Source: Prorocentrum cordatum (Eukaryota > Sar > Dinophyceae > Prorocentrales > Prorocentraceae). Taken from it: a DNA stretch of 64,000 bases. The position numbers and the translations under genes are program-made. Shown here one piece after another: positions 31,761 to 43,274 of this stretch. Within the stretch, counting starts at the first letter, position 1; the number at the start of each line of letters is the position of its first letter. The notes beneath the pieces were generated by a model. That model saw only the letters and a program-made list of their open reading frames with translations. It made no database searches and was not told the DNA's origin. Where the stretch lies: positions 126,001-190,000 of the forward strand of contig CAUYUJ010010391.1 of assembly GCA_963575745.1 (NCBI GenBank), given 5' to 3'.

Positions 31761-31914
31761 CGTGTGAAAGCCGCACCAGGGCCGCATGTGTGCGCGGATG
31801 GGGGCGACGAGTGCTGACGCTGACGAATACGAGAATGATGAGGGCGATCAAGGCTGGCCCGAAACAAATCCTGGCGCCATTGCAGGCCGCCGATTATCGG
31901 CCACGCCACCAGGA

Positions 31915-32110
31915 CGACGCCAAGCAACAAAACGACACCAACCAACAAACCGACACCAACCAACAAACCAACAAATCGACACCGGCCAACAAAAGGACAC
32001 CAAGCAACAAAACGACACCAAACAACAAAACGACACCAACCAACGAAACGACACCAACCAACAAAACGGCACGAATCAACAAAACGGCACTGACCAACCA
32101 AACGACAAAT
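31915..32110 (+). repeat. CAACAAAACGACACCAAC tandem repeat
   Basis: About 10-12 imperfect units of 15-18 bases. Frames read Asn/Thr/Gln-rich or Lys/Thr-rich peptides and are repeat artefacts. Confidence 0.85.
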
Positions 32111-32371
32111 CACTTCACGACACCAATGAACAACGCGAAATCCACCGACCGCCAACCAAGCACAAAATCAACCGACACAACGAAACCAACCCATAGAGCC
32201 AGACCAACCACTGGATTCGTGAGTCGGGGTAGTCATGGAAGTGAGCCGCTGCAGCCCGCGGAAGCCATTAACAATGACCAGAGCACCGCAATGCAGCAAC
32301 GTCCCCGGGCGGCGGCGGGAGTCTCGGATCTCCCGCGGAATTGGAGCGTAGCGAGTTCGTCCTGGGTCCGG

Positions 32372-32429
32372 TTTAGTGAAGTGAAGAATTTCGGGGTGCT
32401 TGCATGGCAAAAACCTTCACTTCACTAAT
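32372..32429. repeat. Hairpin, 13-base perfect arms
   Basis: TTAGTGAAGTGAAG (about 32371) pairs with CTTCACTTCACTAA (to about 32429) around a loop of about 30 bases. No poly-T follows and no gene ends here that I recognise, so a terminator role is unsupported. Confidence 0.7.
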
Positions 32430-32926
32430 CTGGGGCCCCTGGAGCCCCAGGGCGTTTCAGGTCCCCTCGCTGTCTGGGTAGTCCAGGGGGCGCAGTGGCG
32501 GCTTACCAGAGGCCCTGTTCCCTAGCCTCACTTGCTTTCGCCCGTGGTGCTCGACGGCCGTCTCGGAGCTGTCCCGGGGCAATCCCGCCTCTTGGAACCA
32601 TCCCAAGGCCCCAAGGCGCCACCAATGGGGGCCCCAAGAGAGCTCCCAGAGGGCCCCGAAAGGCCTACAACAGATTGCACGTTCGCGCGAATTCTTTGTA
32701 CCACTTTGGGGGGTCCCTCTTGGGGCCCTCGGGGAACGTTCTTGGGGCCCTCCGAGGGCCCACTGGGGCCCCGGGAAGGCCCCAAGAACGCTCCCAGAGG
32801 GCCCCAATAATGCTCCAAGAGGGCCCCAAGAGGACCCCCACAAGTGACAAAAACTATTTGCATGAGGGTGCAACTTACTCGGCGCCTCTTGGGGCGCTCT
32901 TGGAGCCGTGCTGGGCGCCACTCGTG
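32430..32926 (+). repeat. CCAAGAGGC-type quasi-repeat stretch
   Basis: 32560-32690 and 32710-32900 carry CCCCAAGAGAGCTCCCAGAG- and CTTGGGGCCCTC-type words on both strands. Confidence 0.5.
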
Positions 32927-33370
32927 GACGACATGGGCTGGGCGACGGCATGTGGACCCTGTCGCTTGGGCCATCGGGGGTGCTCCCCAATGGGGCCACG
33001 AAGCTTCTGAGCGTATGACGGAATGGGCTGGGCGGCGGCCTGTGGGCCCTGCCTGTGGGGCCGTCGGTGCAGCTCCCCGTGGGGCCACGAAGCGTGTGAA
33101 ACGTATGCCGAAATATGCTGGGCGGAGGCCTGGGAAACCTGCCGCTGGGACATTTTTTTTTGGGGTGGAGCTGCCTATAGGGGCACGAAATGTTTGAGGG
33201 TATCATCAATGTGGCCTGGGCGACGGCATGTGGACCTTGCCGCCGGGACTTCCGATGAGCTCCTCATGGGGACACGAAGCGTCTGAGGGGCGTGCCGACA
33301 TGGGCTGGGCGGCGCACTAAGAACCCTGCCGATGGGGCCTTCGGTGGAGCACCTCACAAAGCCACGAGAC
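32927..33370 (+). repeat. Satellite array at 33 kb, ~5 units of ~90 bp
   Basis: Units share GGGCTGGGCG(G/A)CGGC, a GTGGGGCC segment, GG(T/A)G(G/C)(A/T)GCTCC and GGGGCCACGAAGC. The last two motifs link it to the satellites at 6.6-8.0 kb and 14.8-15.2 kb. Confidence 0.75.
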
Positions 33371-33414
33371 TTGCGGGGGATGTGGCGAAGCAGAGACGCG
33401 GGGGAACAAGGGGG

Positions 33415-33660
33415 GTGTTTTGATGATGTTGATGAGGATGGTGGTGGTATTGATGATGGAGACGACGAGAATGCTGATGATGCTGATGATGATGGTAATG
33501 GCGACGATGACGATGGACGATGACGACGGGGACACGCGGAGAGCAGGGGCAGATCTGCGAAGAGGGAGGACGAGGGAGGGGGCCGGAAGGAATGACGCGG
33601 GGCGGTGTCTCTTCAAAACGAAGAACCAACACTGCAATATGGTAGGAAATTTCTGGACGA
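33415..33660 (+). repeat. Composite repeat at 33 kb: GATGAT tract + conserved block
   Basis: A degenerate GATGAT/GACGAT tract (33415-33530) and GGGAGGACGAGGGAGGG (33565-33585) are followed by GGTGTCTCTTCAAAACGAAG then AACCAACACTGCAATATGG (33604-33645). The order equals the 8-kb locus: satellite, purine-rich tract, block. Confidence 0.65.
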
Positions 33661-34094
33661 CCCCCCCCCGTGGCGCGGTCAGTGTCCGCGACAGCATCAC
33701 TGGCACTACGAACGAAATGATCGAACTCTTCCTGCGACGTTGCCCGCAGGGTGGATCAGCCAGGGATGGGGATCGAAACCGCCCCAGCGCAAAGCAAATA
33801 TACAATCCTGAGAAACCCCAACCCACATCAACCGATCCGCAACAAGCACGCAAGCCTTTGACGACCCCAACGCACGTGACATCGCATAACGCGACGCGCC
33901 ATCGAAAACGTTCGACGCGCGGCCTCGGAATGACATCGGGCTTCATGGAACGTCGAATGGAAAACATGAAAAACCGCCCTGTGGGCTCCGAGACCCAAAA
34001 TTACTGATGTGAAGGATTTCGGCTCGTCGATGAAGGAAGAGGGGAGGGAGGGGCCGAGGCCGAGGAAAGGAGGGAGGCAGGAGGGGAGGCGAAA
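33661..34094. other. No recognisable gene
   Basis: Unrecognised sequence with a GGAGGG/GGCCGAGG purine-rich stretch at 34035-34090. Confidence 0.4.
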
Positions 34095-36023
34095 TCAGAG
34101 CCACATATCTTCCATGCAATCGCGCACGCAACAAGCCCATTGTAGTTCCCAGTTCCTGGAATCGCGCGAGTCTGGCATGCACGTTAGCATCCTAAGCAAC
34201 TTGTCAGAGGGCAAATTGCAGACGCTATTGTACATTTTTTCTGCCGCTCTAGCAAAATTGCGCTCAGAGCGGGAGACAATGTTTTTCCCAAGACTTCCGC
34301 GTTGGAAAATCTCGAGATGAACGAAGATGGGGTGGACATGATTTTGCTCAAGCAGTGCGCGTGGAAACCGTCCAAACGACGTTTGTAGGCTTGCAACAAC
34401 CATATAGATTCGAGGCTATACAGAAACTTTGGCAACACAATCGCTCTATATAATTCGATCTTTATTTTTCCTGCGTATGTTCGCATGCGACCAACATTTT
34501 TACATCGCTTTGGAAATTCCTTTCGCTTCCCCAATCCGTCTGGTAAGTTCTGGTTTTGCGGACACGGTTGCAATGATTAAACTTTCGAGGTAAATTGTCT
34601 GCTCCACTGTTTTGAGAGGGTTCCCACAGGGATCAAAAATACAGCCGTTGTGTTTGATGTGCATCACAACTGTTTTGTCACAGTTTAATTCTAGACCGTA
34701 GGCAGCCCCTTCTTCGATAATAACGTTCAGAAGTGATTGTAATTTGTGCGCGCTGCTATTCACCAGTATTGTGTCGTCTACGTACAAGAGGTCCGTGACC
34801 ATAATGAAAAGCGGTTCTTTGATAGTCGACGTGAATTCTTCCATGTGTTTGTCGACATCGAAAAAACATGACCGATTGAACAATGATAAATAAATATGGG
34901 GACAACGGGCAACCTTGAGCGATCCCAGCTTTTTGTTTTCTTATTGATGAATTGCCTGCTTCGTCTTTGAGGATGAAAAAACGCTCAGAATACATACCTG
35001 CTATGAAAGTGAACATTCTTTCTGGAATTCCAAATCGACGTAATTCGGTAATCAATTCATCGTGTTTAAGTCTGTCAAAAGCTTTTGCCCAATCCAGAAA
35101 AATTGCCAAGAAACCAGATGAGGCAGAGGCGTGAGCCGCGTCAATCATTCGACGCACGATGGAAATAGCCTGCGTTGTATTCTTGCCGGGTCTGAGGCCA
35201 AATTGTGTTTTCCGCATGCGTGTTTCTGCTCCTCCATCTTGCAGGCGTCTCTGTATAATTGAAGCCACCACTTTATAGCCAACTGGTAAAAGCGCGATTC
35301 GCCTGTAGTTAGCCGGGAGGCTTGCGTCGCCCTTTTTTTAGAGCAGCGTTACACATGATGTTTTCCATTGTGTTGGAATGTTGTTTTGATCCCAGCATTT
35401 TTGACATAACACTAATAAGTTGTCCAATGCCTCCCCGTTGTGCAGCAGGTACTTCCAGAATTCACGGAGTATGTCATCAACTCCGGCAGCTTTCCCAACC
35501 GACATCTTTTTGAGCACGTCGGTCAGTTCTTCCATTGTAAAAGCGTCCATATTGATTCGAAGTCTCTCCCATGTGTGATCCAACTGAATGTTCTGTGTTG
35601 GGGCTCGTGATTTTCCATTGCGTATGCTCAAAATAATCTGCCAATGCATTGCCACGCTCTTTGCTTTCAGCGAATTCCCCATTCGAGTCTTTGATTTGTA
35701 TTGGTTTCTTTGCGGGACCTTTCCGGAGCTGTCGAACTGCTCGCCAAGGGCCGCCGTGTAGTTGGTCATCAAACCACGTGCGTTTATCCTTTTTTCACAG
35801 AGTTCCGAATGGCCTTGGAGAATAGTTTTTCTTCGTCGTGTCGGCGTGCACGTCGAGCGGCATCCCTGGCAACTAATAAACTTAATGTATCTTGTGTAAT
35901 CCATGGCTGGTAAGCTTGCTTAGCAGTCTCGCTGGCGACCCCTGAAGCGGAGTGCATAGCATTTTTGATTTGTTCGGCATGCTGATCTAAATCTTCAGGG
36001 ATGGTGTTCGCACGTTCGCACAA
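34095..36023 (-). pseudogene. LINE-type non-LTR retrotransposon RT, frameshifted
   Basis: Reading from 36023 downward: a linker (YQPWITQDTLSLLVARDAAR); then RT fingers at 35520-35450 (FTMEELTDVLKKMSVGKAAG, VDDILREFWKYLL) with WDQNNIPTQWK; after a frameshift near 35335, LPANYRRIALLPVGYKV and VVASIIQRRLQDGG, TQFGLRPGKNTTQAI, AIFLDWAKAFDRLKHD (motif A) and GIAQGCPLSPYLFI (motif B); another frameshift near 34900; YVDDTILVNS (motif C catalytic box, 34773-34784); then LELNCDKTVVM; then the C-terminal IELYRAIVLPKFLYSLESIW and NAEVLGKTL. All RT motifs are present in order, so recognition is firm. At least two frameshifts and no intact frame make it a pseudogene unless they are sequencing errors. No poly-A tail or target duplication was found. 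Confidence 0.9.
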
Positions 36024-36104
36024 TAGTCACTACTGTAGAGAAATCAATCACTGTGAAGCAGGACGGTTCCATTGACGTTCTGTTGTTATTGAGACGCGGC
36101 GTTC

Positions 36105-36545
36105 ACCTGGGAAACATTCGGCGGCGCGTTTCGAACCGGGGATGGTCCCCTCCCCAACACTCGGCGCCATCGATCCAAACCCGGGGACCCGCTTCCCTCT
36201 CAACGCCTCCCCCTCCTGAAACCCACTTCCCCCGCCCTCCCAACGGGGAGCATGGGTTCCTGCTCACCACCACCAGTACCACCACCACCACAACTCACCA
36301 TCACCACCACCACAAAAAACCCACCACCACTACCATCACCACCACAATTTACCACACCATCACCACCACCGTCACAACCACCACCACTATCAATAGCACA
36401 ACCCACCGCCACCACCTCAAACCAACACACCACCACCACCACCGGCATCACCACCACCACCACCACAACAAACATCCACAAACCACCGCCACCACCACAA
36501 CCCAACACCACCACCACCACAAACCATCACCACACCACCACCACA
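36105..36545. repeat. Conserved 25-mer followed by CAC/CCA tract, copy 1
   Basis: ATTCGGCGGCGCGTTTCGAA plus CCGG lies at about 36116-36139. Its complement contains GGTTCGAAACG, which resembles a pol III B box. About 110 bases later an imperfect CAC tract runs from 36255 to 36545. The same pair recurs at 45028 and 45355-46655. Thr/His/Pro-rich frames in the tract are artefacts. Confidence 0.6.
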
Positions 36546-37042
36546 CCACCAAGCGACCACAAAACGTGCTCGTTCGGTGATCTACATGAAAACATCCACG
36601 GAGCACGTGGAAACTAAGTGCTTTGCACGGCCCGGAAAGCCAAATTCAAAGACGCCAACTCGCACGGCAAACCTCAAAAATAGAGTCGGAGATTGCTCCG
36701 GGGGAGCCCGCGGTTCAGATGCTCACCCAAACGGCGCCCTGGCCGGCCTCATCCTTGTTGGAAGCATACTGTTGCAGTTCACGCAGAGTAATTGTCATTG
36801 CAGAATACGAGGGGCATCTGATGCAGCGCACGCAACGTTGTGAGTTGACGCAACGCATGTAATTTCACGCCGTGTATACCGCCTGCTCTTCAGAAGACCG
36901 CTCTTCCGGGAACTGGCGCACAAGCTGAATTTAACCAAAAAAAAACGGAAGGGGTGAATCATTATTGATTTGTTATTGCTTTTAATCCCACCAGCCCTCT
37001 CGGCGTCGGTGGTTTAGAGCGTTTCTTCTTCCACCCCTCTTT
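36546..37042. other. No recognisable gene
   Basis: 36985-37040 is a degenerate third copy of the CCACCAGCCCT..GGCGT...GTGGTTTAG start of the module at 37793 and 39949. The rest is unrecognised. Confidence 0.4.
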
Positions 37043-37792
37043 CTTCAGCCCAAGATCGCCTCCAAGATGGTTCAAGATAGCGCAATATGCCTCAATATGG
37101 TTCCGAAGATGCTCCAAAACGATCCAAGACCGCCCCAAGACGGCTCTAAGTGTCCACTAGAGCTCCCCTCGGATGCCCCCAAGAAGCCAAAATGTTTCAA
37201 AACCCTAGGGAAAATCAATGTTTTTGGCGTTCTCGCGCTTTCGCTTCCGATGCCCACCCGAGGCGTCAAGATAGCTCCAAGATGGCTCAAGATAGCTCCA
37301 AGAAGAACCCAAGAAAACCCGAAGACGGCGCAAAGAACGCCCAAGAGCGCTCCAAGAACCCTCCAAGAGCGGTTCAAGAGGCGATTTTAGAGGCTTTCCA
37401 GGAGCGACGCTAATTAGTGTTTCCGCTTTCTTTGACAAGAGGCCCCCAGGATGCCCCAAGAGGCCGCAGGATGGCCCCAAGATGGCCCCAAGAGGCCCCC
37501 CAAGAGGCCCCCAGGAGGCCCCCAAGAGACCCCCAAGAGGCCCCAAGAGACCCCCCAGGGGCACCCAAGGGGCAAAGATGGCCCCAAGAAGCGCCCAGGA
37601 GGCCCCCAAAGGCCTCAAGATGGCCCCAAGAGGCCCCAAGAGGCCCCCAGGAGGCCCCAAAGAGGATCCCGAACGGCCCACAAGAGGCACCTCCGAGGCA
37701 CCCAATACGCCGAAAAGCCCCTCAGTACGACCCTCTACTCGCCTGGGCGTCGTTTCTGGACGGGCTGGTGGGGATACGCGAAGCGTCTAGAA
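37043..37792 (+). repeat. CCAAGAGGCCC quasi-repeat array
   Basis: 37043-37390 has loose CAAGATGGCTC words. 37440-37700 is nearly regular CCCCCAAGAGGC, about 20 units of 11-13 bases. GGCTGGTGGGGATACGCGAA lies at 37763 and again at 41249. Frames encode Pro/Gln/Glu/Ala/Arg/Gly peptides only. Confidence 0.7.
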
Positions 37793-38888
37793 CCCCACCA
37801 GCCCTTTGGGCGTGAGTGGTTTAGCGAGCTTTCTCTGTCTTCAACCCCCCAACCCCCCTTCTTCCCCTTCGGGGAGGGGTTTACCCCTCCCCCTACCCCC
37901 CCCTCCTGGGTCTGGAGAGGGCGGGCGGCGGGTCGTTGGAGGGGTCTTTTTTCGACTCCTGGGAGGGCTAAAAAACGACACCCCGCACGAGGATTCTGCC
38001 CCCGACGGGGGGACACCGTTTGGCCCTCCTCCTCTTCTTTAAAGCCAGAATCATTGATTTTACTACGGTTTTGGCGCCATTTTAGCGTCCTGAGGGGGCC
38101 GCGCCCATCTTCCTTCATAGCAAAATTATTGATTTTACGACGGTTTCCGGCTCATTTTGTCCTTCTCAGGGGGCAGCTCTCATTTGCGCTTCTGAGGAGG
38201 CCCCAAGAGGCCCCAAGATGGCCCCAAGAGGCCCCCAGGAGGCCCCCAAGAGGCCTCCAACAGGCCCCCAAGAGGCCCCCAAGCGGCCCCAAGAGGCTCC
38301 CAAGAGGCACCCAAGAGGCCCCCAAGAGGCCCCAAGAGGCCCCAAGAGGCCCCCAAGAGGCCCCCAAGAGGCCCCCAGATTTCCAAGAGGCCCCCAAGAG
38401 GCCCCCAAGAGAGAGGCCCCCAAGAGGCCCCAAGACGCCCCCAAGAGGCCCCCAAGAGGCCCCACGAGGAGCCCGAACGACTCACACTAGGACGAGGGGC
38501 CCGAACGACTCACACCACGAAGAGCCCGAACGACTCACACCGCAAGGAGGGGCCCGAACGACTCATACCAGGACGAGGCGCCCGACCGACTCACACCACG
38601 AGGAGCCCGAACGACTCACACCACGACGCGGGTCTCGAACGACTCACACCACGAGGAGCCCGAACGAGTCACACCAGGAGGAGGGGCAGCGCTCATACAA
38701 GCCCCCCAAGAAGGCCCCCAGAGGTCCACCATATGGCCCCAAGAGGTCCCCAGATGGCCCACAAGAGGTCCCCTGGAGGCACCACGAGGCCTCCATGAGG
38801 CCCCAAAGATACCCCCAAGAGGTCCCCAAGAGGCCCCAAGAGGCGCCGAAGACGCCCCAAGAGGCCTCCGAGCAGCTTCAAAAAGACA
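37793..38888 (+). repeat. Duplicated module, copy 1
   Basis: Order: CCACCAGCCCTTTGGGCGTG with CCTTCGGGGAGGGGTTTACC (37793-37900); unique-looking GATTTTACTACGGTTTTGGC (38055) and a second GATTTTACGACGGTTT (38131); CCAAGAGGCCC array (38190-38470); CGAACGACTCACACCA-type array of about 24-27-bp units (38470-38690); then more CCCCAAGAGG. About 80% alike to 39949-41080. Confidence 0.75.
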
Positions 38889-38934
38889 TCTACTACTACT
38901 TTTTCCTCTATTACTACTACTACTACTACTACTG

Positions 38935-38997
<63 letters not shown>

Positions 38998-39010
38998 GTA
39001 CTACTACTTG

Positions 39011-39043
<33 letters not shown>

Positions 39044-39144
39044 TCGTTTGACTACAGCATCTCGTACTACTACAACTACAACTACTCTTACGACTACTAC
39101 CATATCTACTCGTACTACTATTTGTCCTACTACTACTAGAACTA

Positions 39145-39181
<37 letters not shown>

Positions 39182-39393
39182 GACTACGACTACGAATACG
39201 AATACGACTACTACTACTACTACTACTACCACTACCACTACTTATTACTACTACCACAACTTCCATACAGACCACTGCTCTAGTGACTGCCTCTGTTACT
39301 GAGGCAACTAGTGCGACGACGACGTTGACGACTACGTTTGCTACTACCGCTGAAACCGGAAATACCACTATTACTACTACTACTACCACTACG

Positions 39394-39427
<34 letters not shown>

Positions 39428-39448
39428 TTACTACTAGTACTACTACCT

Positions 39449-39481
<33 letters not shown>

Positions 39482-39592
39482 TTAGTAGTAGTAGTACTAC
39501 TACTACTACTACTGATACTACTGTCACTACTACTAGATCTACTACTACTACTACTACTACTAGTCCTACTACTACTACTACTACTACTACCA

Positions 39593-39647
<55 letters not shown>

Positions 39648-39648
39648 G

Positions 39649-39711
<63 letters not shown>

Positions 39712-39775
39712 GCTACTACCACTACCAGTACTACAACTGATCCTACTGGTACTACTTCTACTACTACGACTAGGA
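38889..39775 (+). repeat. ACT/TAC trinucleotide tract, ~880 bp
   Basis: Three blocks of TAC/ACT repeats (38889-39055, 39060-39255, 39360-39765) with short interruptions. Frames encode poly-Thr, poly-Tyr, poly-Leu, poly-Val or poly-Ser. A stretch 39256-39355 with less repeat (GACTGCCTCTGTTACTGAGG) could be a remnant of other sequence. Confidence 0.9.
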
Positions 39776-39948
39776 GCCGAAGAGGAGGAAGAGGAGGAGG
39801 GAGAGAAGGCGATGGGAGGCAAGACAGAAGGCGGTCGTCCTCGAGTCCTACACGTAACCGACTCTGTCGACTCACACGACGGCGACGTCCTCGACCAGAA
39901 TGCAGGTGGTGTGCGTCGTTGGGGCCCCTCGCCCTGGTGTGAGTAGTC
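39776..39948 (+). other. Spacer between ACT tract and module copy 2
   Basis: GGAGGA-rich at 39780-39815, then unrecognised. Confidence 0.4.
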
Positions 39949-41080
39949 CCACCGGCCCTTTGGGCGTGAGTGGTTTAGCGAGCTCTCTCTGTTCTCAACC
40001 CCCCATCTTCCCCTTCGGGGAGGAGTTTACCCCTCCCCCTCCCCCCTCCCCCTGGACCTGGACAGGGAGTCCGGGGCGTAGTCAGGGGGGTCTTTTTTGA
40101 CTCCTGGGAGGGCCAAAAAACGACGACCCTCACGAGGATTCTGGCCCCGTCGGGGGGGTACAGTTTGGCCCCTCTGCTCTTCTTTGAAGCCAAAATCGTT
40201 GATTTTACTACGGTTTTGGCCCCATTTTGGCGTCCTGAGGGGGCCGCGCTCATCTTCCTTCATAGCAAAATCCTTGCTTTTACGACGGTTTTGGGCTCAT
40301 TTTGTTCTTTTCAAGGGGCAACTCTCATTTGCGCTTCTGAGGAGGTCCCAAGAGGCCCCAAGATGGCCCCAAGAGGCTCCCAGGAGGCTCCCAGTAGGCC
40401 TCCAAGAGGCCCCCAAGAGGCCCCCCAGCGGTCCCAAGAGGCCCCCAAGAGGCCCCCAAGAGGCCCCCAAGAGGCCTCAAGAGGCCCCAAGAGGCCCCCA
40501 AGAGGCCTCCCAGAGGCCCCCGAGAGGCCCCCAAGAGGCCCCAAGAGGCTCCAAGAGGCCCCCAAGAGGCCCCACGAGGAGCCCGAACGACTCACACCAG
40601 GCCGAGGGGCCCGAACGACTCACACCACGATTAGCTCGAACGACTGCTACTGCTACTGCTACTGGTACTGCTACTGCTCGAACGACTCACACCAGGACGA
40701 GGGGCCCGAACGACTCACACCACGAAGAGCCCGAACGACTCACACCACAAGGAGGGGCCCGAACGACTCACACCAGGACGAGGCGCCCGAACGACTCACA
40801 CCACGAGGAGCCCGAACGACTCACACCACGACGCGGGCCCCGAACGACTCACACCACGAGGAGCCCGAACGAGTCACACCAGGAGGAGGGGCCCGAACGA
40901 CTCACACCAGGATGAGGGGCCCGAACAACTCACACCACGAGAAGCCCGAACGACTCACACCAGGACGAAGAGCCCGAACGACTCACACCACGAAGAGCCC
41001 GAACGACTCACACCAGGAAGAAGGGCCCGAACGACTCACACCAGGACGAGAAACCCCAAACGACTCAAATCAGGAGGAGC
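39949..41080 (+). repeat. Duplicated module, copy 2
   Basis: Same order as copy 1: CCACCGGCCCTTTGGGCGTG, CCTTCGGGGAGGAGTTTACC, two GATTTTACTACGG/GCTTTTACGACGG blocks, CCAAGAGGCCC array (40345-40580), then a longer CGAACGACTCACACCA array (40585-41075, about 18 units) interrupted once by CTGCTACTGCTACTGG (40640-40678). Confidence 0.75.
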
Positions 41081-42010
41081 GCTTTCTCTCCCTCCTCCTC
41101 CGCCTCGTCCTTCTCCCGCTCCCCCCACAAGGAGGATGTACAAGGAGGCGGGAGGAAGGAGGAACAGGGGAGATTGCGGGGGCAAGCGGACACACGCCTG
41201 AAAAACACGACTGTCGGCATGCTTCGCAAGAGTTGCTGTTGTGAGATGGGCTGGTGGGGATACGCGAAGCGTAAAGAATTTGGTTTTGTTGGTGCGCGGC
41301 GGCGCGGCAAACAGCAAGAGCTTCTGCGTCGCAGTTCTGCTGATATCGGAACTATGGAAGCCCACTTCAATCAATCCACCAGAAGATGGTCACAAGCAAA
41401 GGCATGCATTCACTCAGTTCGGCATGGTTCAACAAAGTAAACACAAACTACGATTGGATAGCTTTCAAACGAATCCCCAGCAAAACAAATCAATACCTTC
41501 ATTTGCAGAACTTCAGCCATTTGGGAAGATCGGCCGGAGCCCCAACACTCACGCGCTACGTGCGGCAACGCTTCAGCAACGTGCGCGGGGGAGATCAAAC
41601 AGATAATGGATAACAGAAATATTATCAATGGCTTCTTCTTGTTTCTTTTATTCGGGAACTTGAACGGACACGCTCCGATAGGCCGAAACAATCTTTAGGC
41701 CCGACCTTCTTTCAGCGCGAACCGTTTTTAGGGTCCGGGGCCTAGAAATGGCCTCCGACAAGCTGAAAAAAACAAAAACTAATATCAAAAACACCGGACC
41801 AGGAAATCAAATCCGTGTCAGTGTCAAATGCTCGTAGTAATCATAACCAGTAGTAATAATAATTGAAACCACTTAAAATTGCCCGTGGTTATTTAAGACC
41901 AGGTCGTCATATCTTTTTCAGCAGCAGCGAACACGACGATCAAGCCCGAGCCCGAAAACCAGGCCGAGGTGAAACATACGCAGCCGGAAATCAAACGCCT
42001 CAGCGGCGTC
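41081..42010. other. No recognisable gene
   Basis: 41249-41272 repeats GGCTGGTGGGGATACGCGAA from 37763. Mid-GC sequence follows with no domain in any frame. Confidence 0.4.
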
Positions 42011-42066
42011 AGAGGAGAGGGAGGAGGAGGAGGAGGAGGAGGAGGAGGAGGAGGAGGAGGAGGAGG
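42011..42066. repeat. GGA tract
   Basis: About 16 GGA units. No foldback arms seen. Confidence 0.95.
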
Positions 42067-42617
42067 GAAGGAAGAGGAAAGGAAGGACCTTAGATCACCT
42101 CCAAGTCTGCCAAGGGACACGCCTGCTCATAGGCCATGTAAGGCAAATGCCCTCCTGGCCCGAGCACACATCTGTCTTGGCAGGGGATAGTCAAGCCGTT
42201 AGGAGAAAAAGAAAAGGGTTAATAGGGAAATCTATGTTATTGGCAACATTCGGCGCCCAAATGCGCATGTTCGGTATTCGGGCATTTCTTTCCAACTTAG
42301 GTCCGATGCTACGGTACTGGTGTCGGACAATCATGTTATATACAATGCAGTGACCCATGTCGGCACCGAAACCTACGAGGGCAACACAGGTAAGTGCCAA
42401 AACGCATTGCGATATATACGAACACTTTCTTGATGATCACCGATGTTTTCATAACGACCTGCGCCTGTTCCCAGAAAAGGCAAGGCCTCCTAAACGGGCA
42501 CAGCCTGGCGGAACCTGTCCTTAGGCCGCAACAATTATTCCAAGAGAGCTGCTTCCAGAAGGGCTGCTACGGCAATCTATTTTATACTTGCCTCATATGT
42601 TGTCCTGGCCTCTTCCA
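42067..42617. other. No recognisable gene
   Basis: Nothing recognised on either strand. Confidence 0.4.
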
Positions 42618-42672
42618 GCTGACTCTCTCTCTCTCTCTCTTTTTTCTCTCTCTCTCTCTCTCCCTCTCTCTC

Positions 42673-42704
<32 letters not shown>

Positions 42705-42736
42705 TGTATGTATGTATGTATGTATGTATGTATGTG

Positions 42737-42768
<32 letters not shown>
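42618..42768. repeat. Compound (CT)n (TATG)n (TA)n tract
   Basis: CT run 42622-42673, about 16 TATG units 42675-42738, TA run 42740-42768. Confidence 0.95.
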
Positions 42769-42773
<5 letters not shown>

Positions 42774-43094
42774 ATCGATCGTGTACGTATGTATGTGTAT
42801 AGATATACACGCGAATATGTTTCTCGTTGTTCCTCTCTGTCTTTCGTCTTCCTTTCTCATTGGTTACAACATGTTTAGCTTGTTGGGCTGGCAGAGAACA
42901 GGAGGGCAAATGTTGTTATCATCGCATGACTTGATGTTTTCAATGCTGGGCGGGTGTGTCGAAATTCTGGGCGGCAAGCATTGACAAATGGTACGTGCAG
43001 CTTGGCATGTCAATGAAGCCGTGCGAGACATGCATGCGCAATGTGGCCATATTTCGACAACGAAACTTGACAAATTTTGGTGCGCATCCCCTGG
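42769..43094. other. No recognisable gene
   Basis: Short spacer-type sequence between the compound microsatellite and the half-hairpin; nothing recognised. Confidence 0.4.
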
Positions 43095-43274
43095 CTCGAA
43101 GAGTGGGGCCCAGCGCCCATCCAAGAAACCCGTGCGGATTTCCGAACATTTATAAGAACGCCGATGTGTACGAAAATGTTTTCCCGCAAAGGTTTTCCCC
43201 ACCGTCCTGTGTCTAAGGCGGTATGAAATCCATTCCCCTCCTGTTCTGCTCCTCCCCCTCCTCCTGCCTCCTCC
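43095..43274 (+). repeat. Composite repeat at 43 kb: half hairpin, block and pyrimidine tract
   Basis: GGGGCCCAGCGCCCATCCAA then GAAACCCGTGCGGATTTCCG (43107-43146) is the right half of the hairpin family. CCACCGTCCTGTGTCTAAGG (about 43199) parallels the conserved block of the 14-kb locus. CTCCTCCCCCTCCTCC follows (43249-43275) and then the satellite, the same order as at 14 kb. Confidence 0.5.

Noticed and set aside
32372-32429. Intrinsic transcription terminator
   Set aside because: A stable hairpin but no U tract after it and no gene ending there; bacterial-type terminators are not expected.
36126-36175. tRNA gene on the minus strand around GGTTCGAAACG
   Set aside because: The T-stem does not pair and no acceptor stem or anticodon arm can be built.
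36053-36617. Thr/His/Pro-rich frames in the CAC tract that look like metal-binding proteins
   Set aside because: Composition is dictated by the CAC repeat; the same happens at 45.4-46.6 kb in several frames.
37451-38998. 515-codon Pro/Gln/Arg-rich frame
   Set aside because: Made of CCAAGAGGCCC and CGAACGACTCACACC minisatellites and the ACT tract; no unique domain.
38616-39942. Long poly-Val, poly-Ser, poly-Thr and poly-Leu frames
   Set aside because: Artefacts of the ACT/TAC tract.
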